DNA of 64,000 nt, taken from a virus. The first letter of the stretch is position 1. The number at the start of each line of letters is the position of its first letter. Below, in pieces: positions 16,629 to 26,304 of this stretch. Position numbers and translations under genes: made by a program. The notes below the pieces were generated by a model. That model did no database searches and was not told the DNA's origin. It saw only the letters and a list, made by a program, of their open reading frames with translations. Location: positions 1-64,000 of the IMG/VR virus record IMGVR_UViG_3300025887_000011; one strand, written 5' to 3'.

Positions 16629-19600
16629 ATGAAACATTATGAATTAAAAACAGAAGTAGCTGGAGCAGGAGGAAGAAAAGGCAAAAAGCCAAAACCAGCA
16701 ACACTAAAGCCGCCTAAACTTGGCGACTATAAAGTGGCTTCATCTTATACTTATGCAGAAATTTTAGATTTGGTCTCTGATGGCCCTATAGAAGGTCTTG
16801 TTAATAAAAATGGTTATACACTTCCATATAACGCTTTGCTTCAAGGCGTTTATCTTAATAATGTTCCAGTAGAAGAGACAAACGAAAATTTCTTAACAGA
16901 AGCAGGTATAAAAACACCACTTTTGGACCAGTCAAAATTCTCTAGCGGGATTAAAGAAATGTTTGACGATATTCAATTTTCGACAAGGGATGAGATAGAA
17001 GATAAAGGTTTACTTTACCCAGATACAGATAATTTTGCTGACGCTAAAGAAGTATATTACTCTTTCAATACTGGGCTTTATAAGGGCAATCAATTTATAA
17101 ATAAAGTAGAAGATTTAAGTTCTTTAATAAATTTCCCAGCAGACATAAGAAATCCAGAAAAATACCCAGTTGTTACATATGGAGATACTTACGTTTCTGG
17201 AAAATCCGATAACACTCCAATTAGAGGCTCTTTTTTCTCAGACAATAAGTATGAAGCTAATTTTTCAATGGGAATAAAACATATAAATGATGTTTTCCAA
17301 GAAGGAACGAACGCAAAAAAGGGTTTGGATGAATTCTTAGAATCAGTTTATTCAGACAATTTATATATCGGGGAGTACGCAAAAGGAAAACTAAGGTCTT
17401 TCGGTTATACAGAAGAAGATATAGACAATGGAGTAGGAGAACAAAACATAAAAAACCTTTTTGCCAATATATTTTCAAAGCAAATACCAGATTGGTATTT
17501 AAATAGCAATGACTTTATAACCCCTTATGTTTGTATTACTGTAGATGGGGTAATGGAAGGTTATGAATTTTATAATCATGTAAACTATTTTCTAGAAAAA
17601 GATGAAAGTGGTTCTGTTACATCAAAATTAAATTATTATGCTGATTTTGATCTTGATTCAGAATCTAGGTCTGAAGGTCTAAACTTGTCTAGTAATACTC
17701 TATCAATGTTTATTCCGAATTTAGCCGAAAACGGAACTTGGGATGGAAAAGTTCAAGGTTTTTATTTCTTTCTATTAGATGCTGAGTCTGTTGTTTACGA
17801 AAATATAGAAAAAGTTTCTGGTCCTTCTGATTTTGACGCTTTGACTATGGGGATAGATCAGTCTGAACTTTCGTTTTTGAGGAGTTTAAAAGGATTTATA
17901 CTTTCAGACAACAACCCATTGAACAATGAAAAAGCTCCTAAAAAAATAATACCATACTACGAACTATACTCTTTTGAGAGAAAGCTTGTAGATACTGGAG
18001 GATGTGTATTCACAACCGAACTTAACAGGGTATCTTTAGATAAAGGATATTCAGACCAAGATTCCATAGAGTCTATATCTGAAGATAAATATCAAAGCGA
18101 TGTTATAAGAAAAGGCGTTCAAGTTAAGTGGAGTTTTAAATATCAAACTTATCGAGAACGCTTTATGGAAATACCTATAGATATTTGGTGTAAAAAAGTT
18201 TCTGGCATCACTACAGATATACATTATAAAGCAAGGGTATTTTTAGATGGAGAATTAGTCTTAACAGAAGAAAAGACAAATTGGAACACTAATGGAACCG
18301 ATAACCCAGAGCTTTCTGTTAGGATTCCTCCTTCTCAGTTTTTGCAAACAATAACTCTCGATATTGTTGCCTACTCGAGTTTAGAAACCCCAACTTCTTG
18401 CCCTTTTTCATTACCTGTAATACCTGAAGTTAGAGCTAGAGTATTTAGACCTGATATATTTCGTGAGCTTGAAGATGATATTGAAGCTCAAGATGTTGGT
18501 GCGGTAAAATATAACTGGTCAAATGTTTTGGCTGAGTTTAGGCCAGGTTCAAGAAACCAAGCGCCATTAACATATTTTAAAGATGTTAATGTCGATTATA
18601 ATTATCAATACACGCTTCTTGGTCCTTTTAACCCAGATAAAAATGACGGGACGACTGTGCAAAGGATAGTGCAAGGAGACGGAAAACTTAAAAAGCCCGA
18701 CAAGTATCCAATATTAAATATGGCATCAACATTCGTACCTACAATGGACGAAGAATACCTAAGTGCGATACAAGAAGGAAGCTCTGACAAAAGATGGACT
18801 GGAGCTTATAAAACAATTAGTTCTTCTGGCGGTGGTTTAAAAATACGAATAAAGAATCCTGATGACTTCGCTGGTTGGGATGTTAACGGACAAGATTATT
18901 CTGAAGAAGCACAACCTTTAACGCACATTATAGAAAACCCAAATGTAACATCTGTATGGTTTACTTTAAATATAGATGCTTTAAAAGATACTGTACATAG
19001 ATCGATAGGAGACCCAGCTGAACCAGATGTAGATGCTGGATCATCTTTACCAGCAAACGTAAATATAAGAGTAGAGACAGGATTAATAGACTACAACGGA
19101 AAAACAACTACGACTTATAGTAAACTATTTCAGATAACAGCGCTAGTAGAATCTCCTTCTTTGTTGGATATTGGAAATTCAGACAACCAAGGATTACAAT
19201 CTTATTTCGACTATATAAATGTGTATAATGATATTAATGAAGTCGATCAAAATAATAACCCTATCGATAGAGGAGGGATGTTTTCCCCTTTCTTGTTGGA
19301 CGATCCTAAATCTCAAACTGGAGATCCAGATTTAAATACCAAAAACCAAGAACATACATCTACAAAAAGATTTATAAGAGTCACTAAATTGACAACAGAA
19401 ACCAGCTCTACCTTAATTTTCAAAGAGGTAGGTGTTGTAAAATTTTCAGAAATCATACCAGGGCAATGTCAATATCCGTATTCAGCTTACTGTGGCATCA
19501 AAATCGATTCTCGAGTTTTTGCAGACATACCATCAAGATCATACGAAGCTAAATTAAAAAAGGTAAAAATACCATCTAATTACTTCCCTACTTTTAGAAA

Positions 19601-21323
19601 TGGAAAAGACAAAAGGTATTATGACAAAGCTAATTCTTACTCTGTGGCAAGTGGTGAGGATAGACATATATACAAAGGAGACTGGGACGGCACATTTAAA
19701 TTTGCATGGACAGACAATCCTGCTTGGATACTGTACGATGTAATACTTAATGATCGTTATGGACTAGGTGGATTTGTAGAAGCGTCATCTGTAAACAAAT
19801 GGGATTTATATAAAATAGGAAGATTTTGTGATGCTGTAGACGAACAAGGTTATTTTGTTGGTTTAGATGACGGAAGAGGAGGTTTAGAACCTAGATTTTC
19901 TTGTAATATAATGTTCTCTGAAGAAACTAAAGTATTTGATGCTATAAACACAATAGCTACTATATTTAGAGGTGTTGTCTATTATAATAATTCTACTATA
20001 GAATTCTCTGATGATAGACCAAAAGAACCTATAGCTCTTTTTACTAACTCTAATGTAAAAGAAGGAATTTTCACTTACTCTAATTACCAAAGAGACGAGC
20101 AAATAAATACAATAGAAGTTGTTTATATTGATAGGTACGATGGATATAAAACTAAACTAGAATTAGTAGAAAACCAAGCAGATATAGCAGAAAGAGGGAT
20201 ATTTAAAAAATCAATTAATGCATTCGGAATTACTTCAAAAGCTATGGCCAGAAGGGCTGGAGATCATTTTCTTTACCAAACCACAAAAGAAAACCAATCA
20301 GTGGCTTTTAACTGCGGTTTAGAAACTCTATTATGCAAACCTGGTGATTTAATAGTTGTTGATGATGAACTGAAATCATTTAAATCAAATTTTGGAAAAG
20401 TGTTAGATGTCAATAACAATGAAAAATCAGTAAGAATATCGCAAAGCTTTCTACCAAATGATTACGATGCGCAAATTACTCTTTATAAACCATCTAAATT
20501 AAACGATGTTGATTCAATAGATGATAGTATATCTTTTTATAGATCTAGATTAGATACCTTTACTATACTAGGAAATAACACTGATTTATTGGCAGGTAGC
20601 GGATGGAACAACATGATTGGAGAGTGGCAATTTAGCGGCTACACAAGTGGATACCAAGAAGTAAAAGACGCTGTAGGAAATTATATATCCCCTCTTCAAG
20701 AAGAGTATGCATTATATAAAAATATAGAACCTACTTCTTCTGGTTATTCTCCTACTCTCTGGTTTAATACAGAAGCTCAAGGTTGGGTGTTTTCTACTGG
20801 AAATTATTCAAATTCAGGAGCTTTAGAAAATAATAATTTATTTATATTAGAACCTAATTTATTCAGCTTTTTGGACCTTCAGTTGTTCGATCCAAACGAC
20901 TTGACAAAAACCCGTATTAAAAAATACGAGCCGATTAATCAAGATAAAAGAGGAGCTACTATAGGAAACTTTACTGGTGACTTTATTTATAATGACCCAA
21001 GCGTCGATCTTGTTTATTACAACGGTAATCAATCTACAGAATCCACAATAGGAAGCAGCGTCCAAATATTTTCCGTACCTATAACTGGATGGGGATCATC
21101 TGAGTATGGGGACGATGTCTTTGTAGATAAAGACGATATAAACTCATCTTTACTTGAATTCGTTCCTATTGGAACAACTTATAGATTTACTATTAAAGAC
21201 GAAAAAGATAGTATATATAAAGTAACCTCTATAAAAGAAGAAGGAAGAAGTGAGTTTTCAATTATAGCGACAAAATTTGATACTGGCAAGTACGACCTTA
21301 TAGATAAGGGGGGTGCTTTCTAA
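16629..21323 (+). CDS. J: Host specificity / tip attachment protein J
   Basis: A 1564-residue gpJ homologue; lambda gpJ is 1132. The N-terminus is canonical: Gly/Lys-rich AGGRKGKKPKP, then SSYTYAEILDLVSDGPIEGL (about residues 39-58). The conserved tail-tip core lies late, at about 980-1200 (NPAWILYDVILNDRYGLGGF, LYKIGRFCDAVDEQG, EPRFSCNIMFSEETKVFDAI). A long low-similarity region of roughly 850 residues separates the two. GpJ forms the trimeric tip that contacts the host receptor and lets DNA pass. It is the last gene of the operon and its stop is 4 bases from a convergent small gene. Confidence 0.88.
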   Translation: MKHYELKTEVAGAGGRKGKKPKPATLKPPKLGDYKVASSYTYAEILDLVSDGPIEGLVNKNGYTLPYNALLQGVYLNNVPVEETNENFLTEAGIKTPLLDQSKFSSGIKEMFDDIQFSTRDEIEDKGLLYPDTDNFADAKEVYYSFNTGLYKGNQFINKVEDLSSLINFPADIRNPEKYPVVTYGDTYVSGKSDNTPIRGSFFSDNKYEANFSMGIKHINDVFQEGTNAKKGLDEFLESVYSDNLYIGEYAKGKLRSFGYTEEDIDNGVGEQNIKNLFANIFSKQIPDWYLNSNDFITPYVCITVDGVMEGYEFYNHVNYFLEKDESGSVTSKLNYYADFDLDSESRSEGLNLSSNTLSMFIPNLAENGTWDGKVQGFYFFLLDAESVVYENIEKVSGPSDFDALTMGIDQSELSFLRSLKGFILSDNNPLNNEKAPKKIIPYYELYSFERKLVDTGGCVFTTELNRVSLDKGYSDQDSIESISEDKYQSDVIRKGVQVKWSFKYQTYRERFMEIPIDIWCKKVSGITTDIHYKARVFLDGELVLTEEKTNWNTNGTDNPELSVRIPPSQFLQTITLDIVAYSSLETPTSCPFSLPVIPEVRARVFRPDIFRELEDDIEAQDVGAVKYNWSNVLAEFRPGSRNQAPLTYFKDVNVDYNYQYTLLGPFNPDKNDGTTVQRIVQGDGKLKKPDKYPILNMASTFVPTMDEEYLSAIQEGSSDKRWTGAYKTISSSGGGLKIRIKNPDDFAGWDVNGQDYSEEAQPLTHIIENPNVTSVWFTLNIDALKDTVHRSIGDPAEPDVDAGSSLPANVNIRVETGLIDYNGKTTTTYSKLFQITALVESPSLLDIGNSDNQGLQSYFDYINVYNDINEVDQNNNPIDRGGMFSPFLLDDPKSQTGDPDLNTKNQEHTSTKRFIRVTKLTTETSSTLIFKEVGVVKFSEIIPGQCQYPYSAYCGIKIDSRVFADIPSRSYEAKLKKVKIPSNYFPTFRNGKDKRYYDKANSYSVASGEDRHIYKGDWDGTFKFAWTDNPAWILYDVILNDRYGLGGFVEASSVNKWDLYKIGRFCDAVDEQGYFVGLDDGRGGLEPRFSCNIMFSEETKVFDAINTIATIFRGVVYYNNSTIEFSDDRPKEPIALFTNSNVKEGIFTYSNYQRDEQINTIEVVYIDRYDGYKTKLELVENQADIAERGIFKKSINAFGITSKAMARRAGDHFLYQTTKENQSVAFNCGLETLLCKPGDLIVVDDELKSFKSNFGKVLDVNNNEKSVRISQSFLPNDYDAQITLYKPSKLNDVDSIDDSISFYRSRLDTFTILGNNTDLLAGSGWNNMIGEWQFSGYTSGYQEVKDAVGNYISPLQEEYALYKNIEPTSSGYSPTLWFNTEAQGWVFSTGNYSNSGALENNNLFILEPNLFSFLDLQLFDPNDLTKTRIKKYEPINQDKRGATIGNFTGDFIYNDPSVDLVYYNGNQSTESTIGSSVQIFSVPITGWGSSEYGDDVFVDKDDINSSLLEFVPIGTTYRFTIKDEKDSIYKVTSIKEEGRSEFSIIATKFDTGKYDLIDKGGAF

Positions 21324-21327
21324 AAAG

Positions 21328-21489
21328 CTATTTACCATTCATGGTTTCTTCAAGAGCAAGCAAGAAATTGTTTTTAAGATTTCTGGGAACTTTCTTGTAT
21401 TGCTCTTTAGCTCTTCTATAAACCCTTCTGCTGATAGCGTCATTTGGGTTTATGATTTTCCTTAATTTTTTAGCAATTTTTTTATTCAT
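21328..21489 (-). CDS. 53-residue basic protein
   Basis: A short frame from ATG 21489 to TAG 21328: MNKKIAKKLRKIINPNDAIS then RRVYRRAKEQYKKVPRN and a helical end. It overlaps the stop of the GNAT gene as ATGA, the usual coupling pattern in this block, which supports it as a real gene. The strongly basic helix could bind nucleic acid; no family is recognised. Confidence 0.65.
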   Translation of the reverse strand: MNKKIAKKLRKIINPNDAISRRVYRRAKEQYKKVPRNLKNNFLLALEETMNGK

Positions 21490-21944
21490 AATTTAGCAAC
21501 GTATGTAGTTGAATCTTTCAAGAAACCCAGCTTTTTATAGAAGTTTTCTATTTTTTCTGAATTTGGATTGTCTTCTAAAACAGAAAGTGTTATGATTTTA
21601 AAACCACTTTCCCTAGCGAACTTTATAGCTTCTTTAAATAATTTAAATCCAATTTTGGGATTTTTTGAAACCCAAACATATTCAGAAAACATATCAACAC
21701 CAAACTTTACGTTTTTATCGTTAAAAAAAGCAATGCAAGCGTCGTATTTCTCACCTGTTTTATTAGCCCAAATAAAAAGATCCCAAGCTAACAATTGTTT
21801 ATTCGAATAGTTCAGTTTAATACTCTCTGTATCATGAGACATTCCTAAAGCGTGAGCTTCGTAAGAATCTTCTTTAGGTATAATGTCTCGAAGATCATCA
21901 ACCATTAGGCAAAACTCATCTGGATTTGTAATTCTTTTTATCAT
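21486..21944 (-). CDS. GNAT-family acetyltransferase-like protein
   Basis: A 152-residue protein with the layout of phage GNAT proteins. A beta-rich centre (DACIAFFNDKNVKFGVDMFS, EYVWVSKNPKIGFKLFKEAI) is followed by FARESGFKIITLSV and NSEKIENFYKKLGF, where the last stretch matches the motif B end of GNATs (N-x-x-...-FYxKLGF). The acetyl-CoA loop (Q/RxxGxG/A) is poorly conserved. The target is unknown. It overlaps the upstream gene by 4 bases. Confidence 0.6.
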   Translation of the reverse strand: MIKRITNPDEFCLMVDDLRDIIPKEDSYEAHALGMSHDTESIKLNYSNKQLLAWDLFIWANKTGEKYDACIAFFNDKNVKFGVDMFSEYVWVSKNPKIGFKLFKEAIKFARESGFKIITLSVLEDNPNSEKIENFYKKLGFLKDSTTYVAKL

Positions 21945-22774
21945 TTAGAAATAATACCTATGAGTTTTCTTGCTTCTTTTGCAGGTATGTTATCAAAATC
22001 TTTCCAGTTCTTAACGTCTTCATTGATATACTTCTCAGACTTCCATAAGTCTCTTAGAAGCTCCTTGAAACCATCAAACGATTCCACACTATGCTTTTCT
22101 CTTAAGGTCTTCTCAAGCAATCCAGAGGGAGTTATAGGGGCGAAGTTTTCGCCAGACGATTTAGATGAGGTCTTTGTGTTTTCAGACTTATCAATTTCAT
22201 CAGCACCTACAATATTAATGTTTAAAAAGTTTCGTACACAACGAACAAAAGCTCTATTACACGCAATGGTTTCTAGGAATTTTTCGCAAAAGGCGTCTGT
22301 GTTTTCTAAAGATGCGTTGGCATAATCTTCGTAAGAAACGATTTTGTTGGAAGATTCATAATTGCCAATCCATTCAATATCACAACGAGCCGTAACATAA
22401 CCATCTTCTACGTTTCTCGCATCATAAGCAACAGCATGAAAACCTCTAAGTTTAGCCAAATCTTTAATTCCTCCAAGCATAATCAGTAGTTGATTGTCTC
22501 TGAGTCCTTCTGTAGATGTAGGGGTTTGTTGTCCACGCATTTCAAACCAACCCTTATTTGGATAAAGAAATTCTGGTTTAATCATAGCCCTCCAATTAAC
22601 AGAGCCATCTTCGTTAAAAATATAATCAACGCATTCAAGAAGGCCATGTCCATCTCTCTTGTAAAGATCTGGGCCATATAATTTTTTAGCCGCTTGTTTC
22701 TTGGCTGTTTGTTTTTTTACAGCTTTTTTTGCAGATTTTTTAACTGCTTTATTTTTGTCCTCTTTTTTGTTCAT
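21941..22774 (-). CDS. Hypothetical protein with Lys/Ala-rich N-terminal tail
   Basis: A 277-residue protein. Residues 1-32 are a histone H1-like tail of AVKKSAKKAVKKQTAKKQ type. The central region (about 34-190) contains WFEMRGQQTPTSTEGLRDNQ, GFHAVAYDARNVEDGYVTAR and FLETIACNRAFVRCVRNFLN. The last of these recalls the C-terminal helix of phage single-strand annealing proteins (A-x-x-R-A-x-x-R-x-x-R-x-x-L), so a recombination or DNA-binding role is possible but unproven. The C-terminal 60 residues are separate and helical. Its 5' end overlaps the end of the GT9-like gene by 26 bases. Confidence 0.5.
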   Translation of the reverse strand: MNKKEDKNKAVKKSAKKAVKKQTAKKQAAKKLYGPDLYKRDGHGLLECVDYIFNEDGSVNWRAMIKPEFLYPNKGWFEMRGQQTPTSTEGLRDNQLLIMLGGIKDLAKLRGFHAVAYDARNVEDGYVTARCDIEWIGNYESSNKIVSYEDYANASLENTDAFCEKFLETIACNRAFVRCVRNFLNINIVGADEIDKSENTKTSSKSSGENFAPITPSGLLEKTLREKHSVESFDGFKELLRDLWKSEKYINEDVKNWKDFDNIPAKEARKLIGIISK

Positions 22775-23936
22775 AAATATAAAAGTAATCTAGTTCTTCC
22801 CAGTAATCAGGATTATCGACTATATTATCTTCAGAGTCAAGATTTTTTTTCCAGTGATATGTAGAATTATATACTTTACCTCCTTCAACTACGTATTTAA
22901 AAGAAAAGAAGTAGTCTTCTGCTCCAACAAATTCAGGTTTTTTTGTTGGAGGGTCGTAACATTCTACGACCTCGTCAAAATATTCGAATCTTATATCATC
23001 TAAAATTTCTTTGTTTTTAACCAAAAAAGAAAAGTTTATACCTAAAGATTTAAGTATGGAAAAATATTTACTTGGTATAGTGTCAGGTTTTTCTGTTGTT
23101 ATCACTTTAATATCTTTTATGTTTTCAGCAAAACGTTTTATAGAGTCTATCTGCAAGAAAGAGTCCTTGAGTATTATAGAACATTTATGATTACTTAGAT
23201 ACTTATAGAAATCATCTTCTTGAATCTTTCCTAGGTCCAATCTTATATTTAAAACTTGATCATCAAAAATATGACTATTGACATAGTTGCTAGGAATAAC
23301 ATCTATACAGCTAGATTTATTTTTATTTATTAATTTTGTTTTAAAATTTATATTTTGTAAAAAAGTTTTTTTGCCTCCTGTTTTAGATTGATGCAGCAGC
23401 TTTAAGCAGGAAATTGCAACCCTCTCCGCTTTGATCTTGTCTATAGATTGGTCTGGATCAGATACAGACATGCAAGGTTTGACGTCCCAATCTGGCTCTA
23501 GATCTATTTTATTCTTTTTGCTAGACCAAAAAGCAGTTGTTATTGATGGGTATATATTACCATAAAGATTCACTATAGGCACATCTTGACTGCTGGCATA
23601 TTGAGTTATAGCATTATCAACAGAAATTAAAAGTTTAGCCTTAGATACTATGTATGCATTTTTCCTAAAACTCAATCCTGGGTAAGAATAATCAGACCTA
23701 TCTGTAATATTACTTTCAGAACCTATAACAACAACTTTTAAATCTTGTTTATTTAGGTCGGTTCTTATTAAATCTACAACAAGAGAATAATAGTTATAAC
23801 ACTTTGAATCTACGTCTTGTTCGTTGTATATTACTATATAATTTTCTGGTATTACTGGATAAAAATGTTTGTTTACCACAACCGAGGAAGGTTTTACTTC
23901 TAGATTTTTTGAGTATTCTGTTAATATATGTGACAT
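22749..23936 (-). CDS. GT9-type glycosyltransferase, C-terminal half (split gene)
   Basis: A 395-residue protein that begins in the middle of a heptosyltransferase-type (GT9) fold. AKLLISVDNAITQYASSQDV then PIVNLYGNIYPS (about 103-135) is the nucleotide-sugar-binding C-terminal Rossmann domain. The N-terminal Rossmann half is at the end of the upstream 618-residue protein, in the +1 frame relative to this gene. Reading across the join gives CYIHNGK followed by SHILTEYSKNL, as in an uninterrupted GT9. Residues about 200-395 form an extra domain without clear match. It may work as a two-chain enzyme or be inactivated by the break. Confidence 0.7.
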   Translation of the reverse strand: MSHILTEYSKNLEVKPSSVVVNKHFYPVIPENYIVIYNEQDVDSKCYNYYSLVVDLIRTDLNKQDLKVVVIGSESNITDRSDYSYPGLSFRKNAYIVSKAKLLISVDNAITQYASSQDVPIVNLYGNIYPSITTAFWSSKKNKIDLEPDWDVKPCMSVSDPDQSIDKIKAERVAISCLKLLHQSKTGGKKTFLQNINFKTKLINKNKSSCIDVIPSNYVNSHIFDDQVLNIRLDLGKIQEDDFYKYLSNHKCSIILKDSFLQIDSIKRFAENIKDIKVITTEKPDTIPSKYFSILKSLGINFSFLVKNKEILDDIRFEYFDEVVECYDPPTKKPEFVGAEDYFFSFKYVVEGGKVYNSTYHWKKNLDSEDNIVDNPDYWEELDYFYIYEQKRGQK

Positions 23937-23940
23937 TTTT

Positions 23941-25797
23941 TTATTTTCCGTTATGTATGTAGCATGGAACTTTCTGAGTAGTAGTAGATGGATAATAAGC
24001 AGCTTCGAAGAAGCCTTCGTGCTTACTAAAGCCTTCCATAGACATTGGGTTGTCTAAAGCAGCTGCATATTGAAGACATCTATATACATAAGGATTATCT
24101 TCAATGTACTCAAAGTATTCTGGCTTTGTAAAAACATAAATGTTGTGGCCTTTATGTTTCTTTTGTAGGTTTTTTATCAATGAGTTTATAAGCAAAACGT
24201 CTGTTGCTGCTTCAGGGATGATAATAGCAACTCTTTTACCTTTATCATCTTTAGATAGGAAATCTTCAAATACATTTGTAGTTTTTGAGTTTTGTTTTTT
24301 AGCTACATGTATAAAATGATGATAAAGATTGTTTTGGTTTATCTCTTGTTTGCTGAGTTTTGCCAGCCATGTTTTATATCCATCGTTATAATGATCTACA
24401 TCATCATTAAGTATGTTTTTGTATAAATCTATAATAAAATCCTCGTTAGATAGATTTTGAGGCATTTTATACATTTCATTGTAGTGATTGTTTTTAATGT
24501 CTACGTCATCTCCTAAATAAGGAGTAGAGTCAATTATATCTTCCAGTTTTTTGCCGATAACTTCTATTGAAAAATTGTCTATAACCCATTGCCTTGACTT
24601 TTTACCAGTAAGGTTTCGTTCTTCTTTCGACATGTTAAAAACCGTGTCCAGCATTTGGTTTATGCTGTCAGCGTCTGTAGAAGCTTTTATAAACTGAGTT
24701 CCTGGTTCTCTGTATTCATGCCAACTAAGCGGCAAACCACCGCTCTCTTCACTACAACTATCTTCTCCACAAGAATAGTCTGTAACCAATGTAATAAGTT
24801 CTGTGAGTTTTGCTTCTTGAACTGGAATTTCTTGACCACCACTAGTAAAAGGGTGACAATATACATCCATTAAATTATAAACTTCGTTTAATTGCTCTTC
24901 CGAAACTCCGTTTTTTACATTTGTAGTGTTAAAATCATCACTTCCACATGATTCACATTTTTGATTTTGACCTGTAAAAGTTTTAACTTTGTAAGAATTA
25001 CAAGAAGGGCAAAAATAAGTAGTTAAAATATCGGACCTGTTTATTTTTTTTTCCTCAAGAAGTCTAAGTATATCCCAACCTTCGCCCCAGTGAGTATGTA
25101 GAAGCAACTTAGCTTTGTTGCAAGTTTTTTTAAACATTTTAAACCCATCAAGTAAATTCGGAACAGACTTTCTTAGCTGATTTCTAAATACAAAGCCAAC
25201 TACAAAATCATCTTTATTTACGTCATGATAAGATCTTAAGATGTTTCTTTTTTCATCATCTAATCTAAAAAAATGATCTGTATCAAGAGAACCTCTTAAT
25301 GTTTTAATGTGATCATAACCTAGTTCTTTAAAGGCTTTTTCAGCGAAGCTAGACCAGACATAATAATCTTTTATTTTAGGTGCGTATTCAACAGCTTGAG
25401 GTAAAATGGGGAGACTGTCAAGAGTAGTCCAAACCATGCACTTTATCTTATTCCACCAAGGTTTATGATGGTAGTTCGTGAAACCCCAAATGTCTTCAAC
25501 CCCAATATATATATCTGGCTTTACTTCATTTACTATTTCATCTATCAAAAGACTTCCATATCCAGCTTCTTTTTTGCTAGCTTCATCTAAAGAGTGGTAG
25601 TTTTCAGGTATCGTTCCGTAACACTTCCAAGGTAAATAGCTTAAACTTGGATCGTTGTGCAATTTCATGTTTGCGGCCTCGAAAACTTCGTATTTGCCGC
25701 TTTTATAAAGATATTTTAAAATGTTTTTTTGGTTTTTCCCGAAACCAGTAAAAGCTTTGCAGAAATTAGAATGGATAAGTATTCTTTTTTTTCTCAT
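23941..25797 (-). CDS. GT4-type glycosyltransferase with zinc-ribbon insert and GT9 N-terminal half
   Basis: A 618-residue fusion. Residues 1 to about 400 form a GT-B glycosyltransferase of family 4 type (ILIHSNFCKAFTGFGKNQKN, VVGFVFRNQLRKSVPNLLDG, TSGGQEIPVQEAKLTE as the EX7E region). An insert with C263, C266, C281 and C284 (FCPSCN...QKCESCGS) is a probable zinc ribbon. Residues 523-618 (VAIIIPEAATDVLLINSLIK ... YPSTTTQKVPCYIHNGK) form the first Rossmann half of a GT9 enzyme, whose second half is the next gene. The stop lies in GGAAAATAAAAAAATG, next to a run of seven A. Confidence 0.78.
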   Translation of the reverse strand: MRKKRILIHSNFCKAFTGFGKNQKNILKYLYKSGKYEVFEAANMKLHNDPSLSYLPWKCYGTIPENYHSLDEASKKEAGYGSLLIDEIVNEVKPDIYIGVEDIWGFTNYHHKPWWNKIKCMVWTTLDSLPILPQAVEYAPKIKDYYVWSSFAEKAFKELGYDHIKTLRGSLDTDHFFRLDDEKRNILRSYHDVNKDDFVVGFVFRNQLRKSVPNLLDGFKMFKKTCNKAKLLLHTHWGEGWDILRLLEEKKINRSDILTTYFCPSCNSYKVKTFTGQNQKCESCGSDDFNTTNVKNGVSEEQLNEVYNLMDVYCHPFTSGGQEIPVQEAKLTELITLVTDYSCGEDSCSEESGGLPLSWHEYREPGTQFIKASTDADSINQMLDTVFNMSKEERNLTGKKSRQWVIDNFSIEVIGKKLEDIIDSTPYLGDDVDIKNNHYNEMYKMPQNLSNEDFIIDLYKNILNDDVDHYNDGYKTWLAKLSKQEINQNNLYHHFIHVAKKQNSKTTNVFEDFLSKDDKGKRVAIIIPEAATDVLLINSLIKNLQKKHKGHNIYVFTKPEYFEYIEDNPYVYRCLQYAAALDNPMSMEGFSKHEGFFEAAYYPSTTTQKVPCYIHNGK

Positions 25798-25800
25798 TTT

Positions 25801-26268
25801 TTATTTTTTGTTCGCTTCTATTCTATAGGAGAAAATTTTATCTAAAGCGTGTTTAAAAAATTGGCACATTAGGTAAGCCTCAGACATCTCAACTCCCATA
25901 CCAAATTTATTTGAAGAGTTTCTTGTCACAGTATAAGAAAAGGCGTCTTCTCCGCTTTTTTTCTTATAAGGACTAAACATGATAGATGTAGAATTGTCGT
26001 CAAAAGTGTGATAAGCACTAAACTTTTCATACTTTTCTACAGCATATATAAATCCACTAATTTCTATTTCATTGAATTTAACAGATAGTGATTTTTCTGG
26101 ATTTTTATGATTGCCAGAAAAAGATCCAGTTTTTTTACTAGAATCCCAGGAGTACTGTTTCACAGCGGTCATATATACACAAGGCTCATAGTTTTTCCCT
26201 TGAGTCCCCATGCGAAAGCCAAAAGCACAACCTGTGCTTTGCGAGTTAGGTTTATAAAAGTTAATCAT
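25801..26268 (-). CDS. Hypothetical phage protein, possible ssDNA-binding fold
   Basis: A 155-residue protein: MINFYKPNSQSTGCAFGFRM, VYMTAVKQYSWDSSKKTGSF, then SVKFNEIEISGFIYAVEKYE and MFSPYKKKSGEDAFSYTVTR. Strands followed by a final helix (MSEAYLMCQFFKHALDKIF) recall PC4/Whirly-type ssDNA-binding folds seen in phage hypothetical proteins, but I cannot confirm this by eye. It has its own leaderless-type promoter, unlike most neighbours. Confidence 0.5.
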   Translation of the reverse strand: MINFYKPNSQSTGCAFGFRMGTQGKNYEPCVYMTAVKQYSWDSSKKTGSFSGNHKNPEKSLSVKFNEIEISGFIYAVEKYEKFSAYHTFDDNSTSIMFSPYKKKSGEDAFSYTVTRNSSNKFGMGVEMSEAYLMCQFFKHALDKIFSYRIEANKK

Positions 26269-26275
26269 ACCTATT

Positions 26276-26303
26276 ATGATAGGCGAATCATGATACTTTT
26301 CTA
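26276..26303 (-). promoter_or_regulatory. Candidate leaderless promoter
   Basis: Minus strand: TAGAAA (26298-26303), 16 bases, TATCAT (26276-26281), then 7 bases to the ATG (26266-26268). The -35 is the same as that of the promoter at 27770-27797. Weaker match than the TTGACA group. Confidence 0.42.
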
Positions 26304-26304
26304 C

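Noticed and set aside
21315-21328. Hairpin GCTTT-CTAA-AAAGC as terminator after gene J
   Set aside because: Five base pairs with no T-run on either strand; too weak to support.
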